This document shows positions 12,844 through 21,699 of a stretch of 64,000 nucleotides of DNA, piece by piece (position 1 is the first letter of the stretch; every line of letters starts with the position of its first letter). Made by a program: the position numbers and the translations under genes. The DNA comes from Corythucha ciliata (lineage: Eukaryota > Arthropoda > Insecta > Hemiptera > Tingidae). The DNA lies in the NCBI GenBank assembly GCA_038030265.1, contig CM075941.1, forward strand, positions 35,898,164 through 35,962,163. Reading direction: 5' to 3'. A model generated the notes under the pieces. That model had not been told where the DNA came from and did not search any database. It saw nothing but the letters and a program-made list of their open reading frames with translations.

Positions 12844-13308
12844 AAAAGAATGAAAAAATGATGGTTCATTTATGAATGCAGAACGTTTTAACAATGAAAT
12901 GACCTTGTTTCATGCCGAGACGGCTATTGTGTTATGGACCTCCAGGCTGTGGTGGATCCAAGGGGAGAGGTTAGGATGGCCATACCCCCCCCCCCCCGTT
13001 AGCACATAATGACATAAAATAATGGGAATAATTTACTTTTTGTAAAATTATCATAGGAAACGCGCACATTTCTTCTTCTTTCACGAATTATACATGATGG
13101 TTTTCGCACGATCAGGGAAGGAAGTGATACTTCCCCTTCCAGGTACCTCAACAGGGAAGTTGATTTTTACTTGAAAAGATGAGCTAGATGAAAACAAGTA
13201 TTCTTTTTCACTCACTAGTGAAAGAAAGTAAGGCAGAAAGCCAATAATTTCACATTTTCCCTCTCAAGCGAAGGAAACAGGAAGGTTTTCACTCACTAGA
13301 GAAGGAAA

Positions 13309-13356
13309 GTGAAGTTCTGTACTAGTGAAAGTGAAGTTCTGTACTAGTGAAGAAAG
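13309..13356. repeat. short direct repeat GTGAAGTTCTGTACTAGTGAA
   Basis: GTGAAGTTCTGTACTAGTG occurs twice in tandem with about 22-bp spacing, and a decayed third version (GGAAGTTCTGTATTC) follows. Surrounding sequence has many CACTAGTGAAAG-like palindromic words. Confidence 0.65.
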
Positions 13357-13424
13357 GAAGTTCTGTATTCAATACAGCGTACCCTTGCCTCCAAACACTT
13401 GCAGGAAAGACAGTTAAACCTGCT

Positions 13425-13640
13425 GGTCGTGCGAAAAATAATATCCACAACTCATGAGGAAGAAGCTTTCACTCTGCTCGTTGTTAGCTCACTCGGCCCC
13501 GCCTCGTGAGCCGAACACAACTCGTAGGTAAAACTCCACTTTCCTCACTTGTAGTGAAATAATTATTATTTCACATGTCGCGCGAAAAATATCGTGCACA
13601 ACTCAATTCACTTGCTCGTACTCATTAAGCCGACTCGGCT
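13425..13640. repeat. dispersed repeat paired with 46540-46675
   Basis: Two loosely similar halves contain GTCGTGCGAAAAATA and GTCGCGCGAAAAATAT, each followed by ACAACTC and an ACTCGGC word. The stretch CTCGGCCCCGCCTCGTGAGC then CGAACACAACTCG is the inverted counterpart of GCGAGTTGTGTTTGGC and AGCCGAGTT at 46574-46615. An old non-coding element. Confidence 0.5.
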
Positions 13641-13923
13641 TTGACTCGCCAGCCAAACAAAGTACTCGCAAGTAAAATGACACTTACGTGCCTCGTTATA
13701 TGTAAGATAGTATATAAAAACCTTCTTTCCATTTTCGGTAAAGAAGCTCGACCGAAAATACGTTCGGACTTGAGCAATATTCCGGGAGAACCCATTGTTG
13801 TTGACGGTATATTGATGGGGGTTGATAAAGAAACACTCGGCGAAAAGAATTTGTTGATTGGAAAATCTCGCCTCCTGTAAGTGACTCGTCAAAGAAAATC
13901 TTATCAGACATGATTTTACAAAC

Positions 13924-13943
13924 AAAAAAAAAAAAAAAAAAAA
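13924..13943. repeat. poly-A run (20 A)
   Basis: Twenty consecutive A on the + strand. It could mark the tail of a retroposed sequence, but no recognisable retroposon body was found next to it. Confidence 0.9.
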
Positions 13944-14039
13944 TGGGGGTTTGTTATGTGTCTGTTTTGCCGACACGTTGATTCTTGTCCCTCCCGCCCA
14001 CTGTTTTTTTTTTTTAGTGCATTTCATTCTGAAAAGGCA

Positions 14040-14136
14040 CTATTGGTCTCGTCGTGATGGTGGCAAACATGGGTCACGTCATGTTTCAGAACCTCTAGAA
14101 CACGAATTCAGTGGTCTCCAGAATTCATATACATAT
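14040..14136. repeat. older repeat fragment, left flank of CAGGGTG insertion (copy 1)
   Basis: Contains TTTCAGAACCTCTAGAACAC then GAATTC and ends ...CATATA directly before CAGGGTG. It matches 18697-18797 (TTTCAGAACCCCTAGAACAC, GAATCCGAGGTC, ...GTATATA). The right-hand continuation is probably at 17385 onward. It is the pre-existing DNA into which the later elements inserted. Confidence 0.6.
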
Positions 14137-14562
14137 ACAGGGTGTTTCAGGACGAATGCCGTATATTTTAATATGTTGTAGTACTAAGTAATTGCGACCA
14201 AAATCACCCTATTGACACAGGGTCGCAAATGATTTCTCTTGAAGTTACAGGCACATTTGTGTATTTTTAGCCATTCACTGTTTTTCCTCTAAAAAGACCT
14301 TACACCGACTAAACCTTTTTTTGTACCCTTAAACTGCCGACGTTTTTGAAAAGATCACACAATTTTACTTCAGAAAATGTCAATCAACATCATTTTAGTT
14401 GCCTCCAAAAATTGCAGTAATTCGTTAAAAATGAAGAAAGCGGCGTTTTCCAAATTTCCTGTGTACGTCAGCGCCAGTTTCTGAACAAGTGATCATAGTG
14501 AAAATTTTTCGCCAATTTCAGTAAAACATGTCCGTGTTGAGAGCTTTCAATTGTTTTTTGAA
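14137..14562. mobile_element. CAGGGTG-type dispersed element, copy 2 (interrupted)
   Basis: Colinear with 1930-2345 from ACAGGGTGTTTCAGGA to AAAACATGTCCGTGTTGAGAG. The similarity stops just before a 445-bp foldback starting at 14571, which suggests the foldback inserted into this element or replaced its right part. No coding capacity. Confidence 0.75.
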
Positions 14563-14570
14563 CAATTGAA

Positions 14571-15015
14571 ATTGTCCACTTCATGAAATGGATGTCCGTT
14601 TCACGAAGTGGCTCCACTTTCCGTAATTTCAAAAAATTCCGTCATCTGGACAAAAAAAATGTCCATTTCTTGAAAAGGAAATCGCGTTTGTCCAGTTGTT
14701 GAAATTAAGCTTTCTTACTGCAAGTGGATGCACAACGTCATTTTGCTCAGTAAAATAATTTTTTTAAATAAATAAAAAATTGTTTCAGCACCTGAGATTC
14801 CTCACTCATCCATTTCACGAAAAGGATAATGTTGTTGCATCCACTTGCAACAACTGCTTGCTTGCTTGTATGGAAGTTTGATTTCAGCAACTGGACAAAC
14901 ACGATTTCCATTTCAAGAAATGGACAATTTTTTTGTCCAGATGTCGTAATTTTTTTAAGTTACGGGAAGTAGAGCCACTTCATGAAATGGACATCCATTT
15001 CGTGAAATGGACAAT
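14571..15015. mobile_element. foldback element, copy 1
   Basis: A 445-bp near-palindrome. The left arm (14571-14760) starts ATTGTCCACTTCATGAAATG and pairs with the right arm (14825-15015), which ends CATTTCGTGAAATGGACAAT. Internal pairs include TTTGTCCAGTTG with CAACTGGACAAA and GCAAGTGGATGCA with TGCATCCACTTGC (one mismatch). The central loop is AT-rich. No coding is supported. Confidence 0.85.
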
Positions 15016-15510
15016 TTTTTTGTCCAGATGTCGTAATTTTTTTAAGTTACGGGAAGTAGAGCCACTTCATGAAATGGACATCCATTTCGTGAAATGGACA
15101 ATTTTTTTGTCCAGATGTCGTAATTTTTTTAAGTTACGGGAAGTAGAGCCACTTCATGAAATGGACATCCATTTCGTGAAATGGACAATTTTTTTGTCCA
15201 GATGTCGTAATTTTTTTAAGTTACGGGAAGTAGAGCCACTTCATGAAATGGACATCCATTTCGTGAAATGGACAATTTTTTTGTCCAGATGTCGTAATTT
15301 TTTTAAGTTACGGGAAGTAGAGCCACTTCATGAAATGGACATCCATTTCGTGAAATGGACAATTTTTTTGTCCAGATGTCGTAATTTTTTTAAGTTACGG
15401 GAAGTAGAGCCACTTCATGAAATGGACATCCATTTCGTGAAATGGACAATTTTTTTGTCCAGATGTCGTAATTTTTTTAAGTTACGGGAAGTAGAGCCAC
15501 TTCATGAAAT
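14921..15510. repeat. 87-bp tandem array, about 6.8 copies
   Basis: The unit starts TGGACAATTTTTTTGTCCAG and ends CATTTCGTGAAA. Starts fall at 14921, 15008, 15095, 15182, 15269, 15356 and 15443. Copies look essentially identical, so the amplification is recent. The unit equals the outer end of the foldback's right arm. Because 87 is divisible by three, an open frame of 29-residue repeats (14933-15547) runs through by chance. It is not a credible protein. Confidence 0.95.
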
Positions 15511-15936
15511 GGATGTCCGTTTCACGAAGTGGCTCCACTTTCCGTAATTTCAAAAAATTCCGTCATCTGGACAAAAAAAATGTCCATTTCTTGAAAAGGA
15601 AATCGCGTTTGTCCAGTTGTTGAAATTAAGCTTTCTTACTGCAAGTGGATGCACAACGTCATTTTGCTCAGTAAAATAATTTTTTTAAATAAATAAAAAA
15701 TTGTTTCAGCACCTGAGATTCCTCACTCATGCATTTCACGAAAAGGATAATGTTGTTGCATCCACTTGCAACAACTGCTTGCTTGCTTGTATGGAAGTTT
15801 GATTTCAGCAACTGGACAAACACGATTTCCATTTCAAGAAATGGACAATTTTTTTGTCCAGATGTCGTAATTTTTTTAAGTTACGGGAAGTAGAGCCACT
15901 TCATGAAATGGACATCCATTTCGTGAAATGGACAAT
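15492..15936. mobile_element. foldback element, copy 2
   Basis: A second copy of 14571-15015 offset by exactly 921 bp and almost identical (one visible change near 15730, ATGCATTTC instead of ATCCATTTC). The foldback, the 87-bp array and the second foldback form one block. Its right arm ends with a single 87-bp unit. Confidence 0.9.
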
Positions 15937-15955
15937 TACGCGACATGGATACGAC

Positions 15956-17384
15956 ATGGGTGGATCCGTATAAGTGTGACAAAAGTTTTTGGGTAAAACT
16001 GCGTTAAAAGTGGAGTAAAATGGTACATTCGGAATTGTCCTACGTCGATCCGTTCCGGAGTTAAGATTTTTTTGTGTTTTTGAAAAAGCAACCAATGCTT
16101 GCTTCAAAAAATCCGCAATTTCTTCTCGGCTTATATCGCACCAAATCCAAAAAGTGATGCCATTTTCAGAAACTATGGAACATTACCTTTAGGATAGACG
16201 CCATTTTATTGCTTGAAATAATAGTCAACACCCAGAAATCTGGAGTTTTTTCCATAAATTTACGTGTCCTCTAAAATTTGTCCGTTTTACCAAAAGTCGC
16301 TGTACCCAAACAGCTTTCTCAACAGATTTTCGGCATATCACAAAAACTTCCCCGTCTTCTAAGTTTCCTTTTGGCGTGTTCACATTTCATGTTACCACTG
16401 ACGTTTCTCACAAAAACGTCACGAGAATGCACAAAAACCGTGTTTTTACGAAACATGGACCATTGTCTACGGTATTCGTGAAGGGTGCAGGGAGATCGGC
16501 GGTAAGTGAGAACAGTATATCTTACCATGGAGAAGGCAAGAGGCATTCGATTTGACCCCTTCCCTCACCAGTGATTCATTAAATTGTCGCCATTCAGGGG
16601 GGGGGGGTATAATTGATTGCCGTTTGCCTACGATATCTTCTCCTTCCTACAATATTCTGTCCTCCCTTTCTAAAACAGTATTTTGACAGAAAAATATTGG
16701 CACTTGCCTATGTGCCAGGTGCCAACAACATTCGTGAAGGGTGCTCAGAGACCGGCAGAAATGGATGGGGGGGGGGGGTCAAATTGAATGTCTCTTGCCT
16801 GCGGTATCTTCTCCATGGTAAGATATCCTGTTTTCACTTACTACCGATCTCTCCGCACCCTCCACGAATACCGTAGATAATGGCCCATGTTTCGTAAAAA
16901 CACGGTTTTTGTGCATTCTCGTGACGTTTTTGTGAGAAACCTCAGTGGTAACATGAAATGTGAACACGCCAAAAAGAAGCTTAAAAGACGGGGAAGTTTT
17001 TGTGATACACCGAAAATCTGTTGAGAAAGCTGTTTGGGTACAGCGACTTTTGGTAAAACGGACAAATTTTAGAGGACACGTAAATTTATGGAAAAAATGC
17101 CAGATTTCTGGGTGTTGAAGATTATTTCAATCGATAAAATGACCTCTATCCTAAAGGAAATGTTCCGTAGTATCTGAAAATGGCATCACTTTTTGGATTT
17201 GGTGCGATGTAAGCCGAGAAATTGCGGATTTTTTGAAGCAAGCATTGGTTACTTTTTTAAACACAAAAAAAATCATAACTCCGGAACGGATCGACGTAGG
17301 ACACTTCCGAAGGTACCATTTTACTCCACTTTTAGCGTAGTTCTACCCAAAAATTTTTGTCACACTTATACGGATCCACCCTGT
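15956..17384. mobile_element. long foldback element with ~600-bp arms
   Basis: 15957-16560 is the inverted complement of 16778-17382 with scattered mismatches. The left end reads GGGTGGATCCGTATAAG. The right end reads CTTATACGGATCCACCCTG followed by TATATA, so the right terminus is the CACCCTG type seen in neighbouring elements. The roughly 215-bp loop contains a further partial copy of the arm tip (CATTCGTGAAGGGTGC) and runs of 11 and 12 G. No transposase frame. Probably non-autonomous; a transcript would form long double-stranded RNA. Confidence 0.9.
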
Positions 17385-17404
17385 ATATAGGTTTATTTAT
17401 AACA

Positions 17405-18000
17405 TTATGGCCCGTTTTCTTGTTAGCACGATAACTCTCGAAGAAATTAATTAAGCGGAACGCGCTTTGGCACAAAAATCACTAGTCATAAGACCCCGGT
17501 CGGTATTGCATTTGGGCCAAATCGGTCGAAGTGGAGGGGGAGAAAATAGGGGTTGAAATGGTCAAAAAATCACTATAAATCACCAGTTGATTCTAGAAGC
17601 ATCATATTCGGTACGTATACTCCATGTTAGAGTAGCCTTTGATTCCCATTTTAAAATATTGAAAAAGTCGAAGGGGTGGGGGTGTCACCACCGGGATAGA
17701 AGTAAGTGTGTGGTCTTGTTAGCACGATAACTCTCGGAGAAATCAATTTAGCGGAACGCGCTTTAGCACAAAAATCAGTAGTCGTAAGACCCCGGTCGGT
17801 ATTGCATTAGGGCCAAATCGGTCAAGGTTGAGGGGGGGGGAATAGGGGTTGAAATGGTCAAAAAATCACTACAATTCATCAGTTGATTCTAGATGCATCA
17901 TTTTCAGTACGAATACTCCATGTTAGAGTAGCCTTTGATTACCATTTTAATTTTTCAAAAAATTCAAGGTGGTGGGGGTGGTTCTTCCGGTGTGGATGTG
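17405..18000. repeat. 296-bp tandem duplication
   Basis: TTGTTAGCACGATAACTCTCG occurs at 17420 and 17716. The units share GCGGAACGCGCTTT, AAGACCCCGGTCGGTATTGC, GGGGTTGAAATGGTCAAAAA and CTCCATGTTAGAGTAGCC. A more decayed relative continues at 18000-18260, and a related start (TATGTTAGCACGATCACGG) lies at 20127. Satellite-like DNA or part of an older composite repeat. Confidence 0.85.
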
Positions 18001-18448
18001 TAAAAACAGCGTTGAACTTCACTAGTTCATCTTAGCGCTCTAAAATTTGACTCATTAATTTAATGTAACGAAAGCCCTGGGTTCCATTGAGATTTATCGA
18101 AAACCTTGATGTGAGAGGGGGGGGGGTTAAATGGGGAATGAAATTTCAAAAAAATCGCTTAAATTCACACGTTTAGGTATTATAAAATACGGCACAAAAA
18201 TTTAATATAACAAAGCCCTTGGAAAACTACCGAAACTTTTCGACATTTTTGAAGAGAGGGTGGTGAAAATAGAGGAGGAAGTTCGGCTTAATGAAACAAA
18301 TTATGGTATGAAAATGATTACTTCTGGGACAGCTTAGGGTATCCGTATACGGAATCAAATGCACTCTTTCCGACCGCCAGCTGCCGGAGCGAAATTTTTT
18401 TCTTTCGGCGTATAATCTACTATTCCTAAGATCATTCTTAAAGAAGTG

Positions 18449-18580
18449 TTTGAGCAAATGTTCATTGTACGTAAAGACCTACTTTACACACGCCGTGCGG
18501 TAAAGTGTTCAAGGTAAAAGAGTTCACTGTTTACCGCACGGCGTGTGTAAAGTAGATCTTTAAGCACGATGAACGATGGG
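18449..18580. repeat. long hairpin (~50-bp arms)
   Basis: CTACTTTACACACGCCGTGC then GGTAAA (from 18479) pairs exactly with TTTACCGCACGGCGTGTGTA then AAGTAG. Outward pairing continues with mismatches (AAATGTTCATTGTACG with CACGATGAACGATGG). The loop is about 26 bp. MITE-like or a candidate RNA hairpin. Confidence 0.8.
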
Positions 18581-18696
18581 TGAGTGGAACCGCGGAAATT
18601 ATATACCAAAAAGGTCAAAGTCAGTTGATTATGTTGGTGAGTTGGTATTAGAAGAATTGAGGATGGGAAGCCCGCTTTCATCTTGCGTGCTTCTTC

Positions 18697-18797
18697 ACCC
18701 TGATGGTCGCACATATGGGCTGCGATACTTTTTTTTCACGTTTCAGAACCCCTAGAACACGAATCCGAGGTCGGTTCAATTTGATATATTGTATATA
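18697..18797. repeat. older repeat fragment, left flank of CAGGGTG insertion (copy 2)
   Basis: Matches 14040-14136. Ends GATATATTGTATATA immediately before CAGGGTG. Its continuation after the insertion is TATATATGGCCCTTTTATGT (from 20109), parallel to TATATAGG...ATGGCCCGTTTTCTTGT at 17385-17421. Confidence 0.6.
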
Positions 18798-20108
18798 CAG
18801 GGTGTTCATGAATTACCTGGACAGAAGAAAATCAGTTATGGGGCACATCATTTGCCATCGAAATTACTATTTGGAGTTTTTGTAAATTCCGCCTTGTCTC
18901 CGAAATATCACACATTTTATGATTTTTTCACGAATTCCCTTTTTTCCCACTTAAATGCTTGCCATACGCTCATAAAATGGTATTAGCCCAAAACTAATCA
19001 GCTCATTGGAAAAAGCACAAAATTTCCAATAAAATGTGTTCACTTTCAGGTGAAAGTTATATTCGTACCATTCTTGAGAGCAGCCGATTTACTAAAGAAA
19101 CTGGTAACTCACATTTCCATACATTTTTCCGACGCAATTTTCAACCTCTTCGCCATTGAGAAGAAAAAATTTGAAATCAGTGGAAAAACTTCCTTATTTT
19201 GTAAGCTTTCCATTGATGTACAAAGGTTCATAGTTTCTGTATTTTTCCGTTGAGATATGAGCAATAAACTTGAAAAATCCACCCAGAAAACGTGAAATCC
19301 ATGCATTTCTTCGACAATATTTTATTACACAAGGAGAAATTTTTTTCTTCTTTTATTTTATTTGTGACTCGATTATTCATCTTTCATCTTCTTAGTCAAT
19401 AATTTAAGTTCCTCTCCCCTCCGAAAGAGACCCCCACCACCACTCATATGAGTGCCTACGTAATTATTCTAGGGGGAGGGGGGATGAGTTCACGAATCGA
19501 GCTGAAATTATTAATTAAGAAGATAAAAGATCAATAATTAAGTCAAAAAAATAAATAAAATAAGAAAACAATAGTTCCTTCGGTTATAATGGCACTGAAA
19601 AAATGCTTGAATTCCACGTTTTCTGACTGGGATTTTTCAAGTTTTTTACATATATTTCAACGGAAAAATACTGTAAGAGCAAACTTTTACACATCGTTGG
19701 AAAGCTTACAAAATAAGGAAGTTTTTCCACTGATTTCAAATTTTTTCTTCCCTATGGCGAAGAGGTGAAAATCGCGTCGGAAAAATGTATGAAATGTGAG
19801 TCACCAGTTTCTTTGGTAAAAACTGCTCTCACGTGTGGTACGAAGGTAATTTTCACCCGAAAGTGGACACATTTTAAAGGAAATTTTGTGCTCTTTCTAA
19901 TGAGCTGATTAGTTTTAGGCTAGTACCATTTTATGAGGGTATGGCAAGCATCTAAGTGGGAAAAAAGAGAATTCATGAAAAAATCATAAAATGTGTGATA
20001 TCTCGGAAACAAAGAGGAATTTTCAAAAATTCCAAATAGTCATATCGATGGCAAATGGTGTGCCCCATAACTGGTTTTCTTCTGTCCAGCTATTTCATGA
20101 ACACCCTG
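18798..20108. mobile_element. complete foldback element with ~615-bp arms, TATA target
   Basis: Left terminus CAGGGTGTTCATGAA, right terminus TTCATGAACACCCTG, with TATA on both outer sides (18794-18797 and 20109-20112) as a likely target duplication. The arms pair nearly throughout: GGGGCACATCATTTGCCATC pairs with GATGGCAAATGGTGTGCCCC (one mismatch), and pairing continues into AGAAGATGAAAGAT-like sequence. The loop is only about 95 bp. No coding frame. Non-autonomous DNA element by structure. Confidence 0.92.
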
Positions 20109-20553
20109 TATATATGGCCCTTTTATGTTAGCACGATCACGGTCGCAATTTTCTACCTAGGGCAACCAAATTTGGTCTAAAAATCAATAGCGTGAATATC
20201 TCGGACGAGTTCGTGATCCAGATGAATCGGTCCACGGGAACGGTGTGAAAGAGGGGTTTGAATTAGTTGGAAATTTGCTACGGCAGGGCTGTTGCTGCAA
20301 TTGCCCTCAAAATTAACTCGAGTAATGAAAAATGAACGCGCTTTTAAATGAGACCCTAGAGAACCAAATCCGTTGATATGGCAGGGGAGTTATCAGCGGA
20401 GGGGAGCTATTAAATTAACGCTATGCCTTACTGGACCACCCAATTACCAAAAAATTTCATTGACATTGTATTTTGAGCCGTCTCTTTTATTTGATTTGCC
20501 TACAGCCTAATAAATCTTGAGTAAAAAATCCTGAGGTGGGCCAAAAAGGGAGG

Positions 20554-20685
20554 AAAAAAAAAAAAAAAAAAAAATTAAAAAAAAATTCTTTCGGATTTGA
20601 ACCCAGACACTCCGCATTCCGCAATGGTGAAATAGTGACATACCATTTAACCTAATGTAACTGATCTGAAAATTAACGTAATCTG
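20554..20685 (-). repeat. tRNA-derived relic (SINE or tRNA pseudogene) with T-run
   Basis: On the minus strand the sequence reads TTAGGTTAAATGGTATGTCAC, an A-box-like motif, then about 50 nt later an exact B box, GGTTCAAATCC (complement of + 20593-20603). This is followed by GAAAGAA and two T-runs (complement of the A-runs, including 21 A at 20554-20574). Spacing fits a tRNA, but the acceptor stem cannot be closed, so it is not a working tRNA. Confidence 0.55.
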
Positions 20686-20690
20686 AAAAA

Positions 20691-21104
20691 AGTTTTGTTC
20701 CGACAGCAGCCTGTCGGGAAAAGTGCATTTCATTCATGCGACAATCGAGTTATAAGAACCTCATAAGTTAGAACGATATCAATCAATTATGAATGAAATT
20801 TAGGCAGGGATAAAGATTTTAATTGCAAAATAACTCCTCTAACAAGAGTCCACCTTCCCATATCGTATAGGCAACCAAACCGACTCTGTTTCATTTTTCA
20901 TTTTCATCATTTTGTTCCCCCTCAGTTGGTGCCGAAAAAGGGGCCTGCGGTAAAAAGTAACACGATTTTATGATTTTGACTTTCTATACCACGGCCTAAA
21001 TGTCATTCATAATTGATTGATATCGTTCTAACTTATGAGGTTTGACTCGATTGTCGCATCAATGAAATGCACTTTTCCCGACAGGCTGCTGTCGGAACAA
21101 AACT
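20691..21104. mobile_element. inverted-repeat element, ~112-bp arms
   Basis: 20691-20806 is the inverted complement of 20994-21104 with few differences; the shared core is CGACAGCAGCCTGTCGGGAA against TTCCCGACAGGCTGCTGTCG (one base offset at the edge). The loop is about 187 bp. The left arm begins just beside the tRNA-like relic. No coding. Confidence 0.88.
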
Positions 21105-21369
21105 TTTTTATTTCTCTGAAATGAAGTTGTGTGGCAAATGGGAGACTTTACGGAACCGTTAAATTAAATAATTATGAACCTAATTGGCTTTAAAAAACTT
21201 TGTACGATCGAAGGTAAAAAAAAATCGTACGATCCTGAGGCGTATAATCGCACTACAAACTCTACCGATGATGGCACTCGACTTCGTCTCGTACGCACAA
21301 ACATCGTGCCTCGTTCGTTAAAAGCTCCTTTATGCGTACATATCGTAATAAAAAAAAGGGAGGCCCTCC

Positions 21370-21600
21370 ACACACGGGTCGTCTCGTTCTCGTCTCGAAC
21401 TCGAAGTGATTTTTCTCGTATGTTATAAAACCGTCTAAACACGGGTCGTTTTGGTCGTCTCGAACTCGATGCGATTTCGCATACGCAGTGTTAAATTAAT
21501 ACTGACTAAATAGTTTATCATATGGTCGTTTTGTTTTCGTTTTGGACTCGAAGAGCTCTCGTCATCCTCGTCTCTCGAACCTTGCGAATTGTTTGGTACA
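21370..21600. repeat. GGTCGT/CTCGAACTCGA degenerate tandem repeat
   Basis: ACACGGGTCGTCTCG then AACTCGAAGTGATTTTTCTC (21372-21418) recurs as ACACGGGTCGTTTTGGTCGT then CTCGAACTCGATGCGATTTC (21437-21479), and a weaker third version follows (GGTCGTTTTGTTTTCG, GGACTCGAAGAG). Confidence 0.6.
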
Positions 21601-21699
21601 AGAAATCACGTGTGATTTCATTTCATACGGAGCATGGAGGTAAGTTTTTATTTATCTATGAAGAATGGAACTACAATTTTTGGTTTCTGAGTTCTGAAG

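Noticed and set aside
14933..15547. 204-codon frame of identical 29-residue repeats, resembling a repeat protein
   Set aside because: It is the translation of an 87-bp non-coding tandem array made from a foldback arm. The frame stays open only because 87 is divisible by three and no unit contains a stop in that frame.
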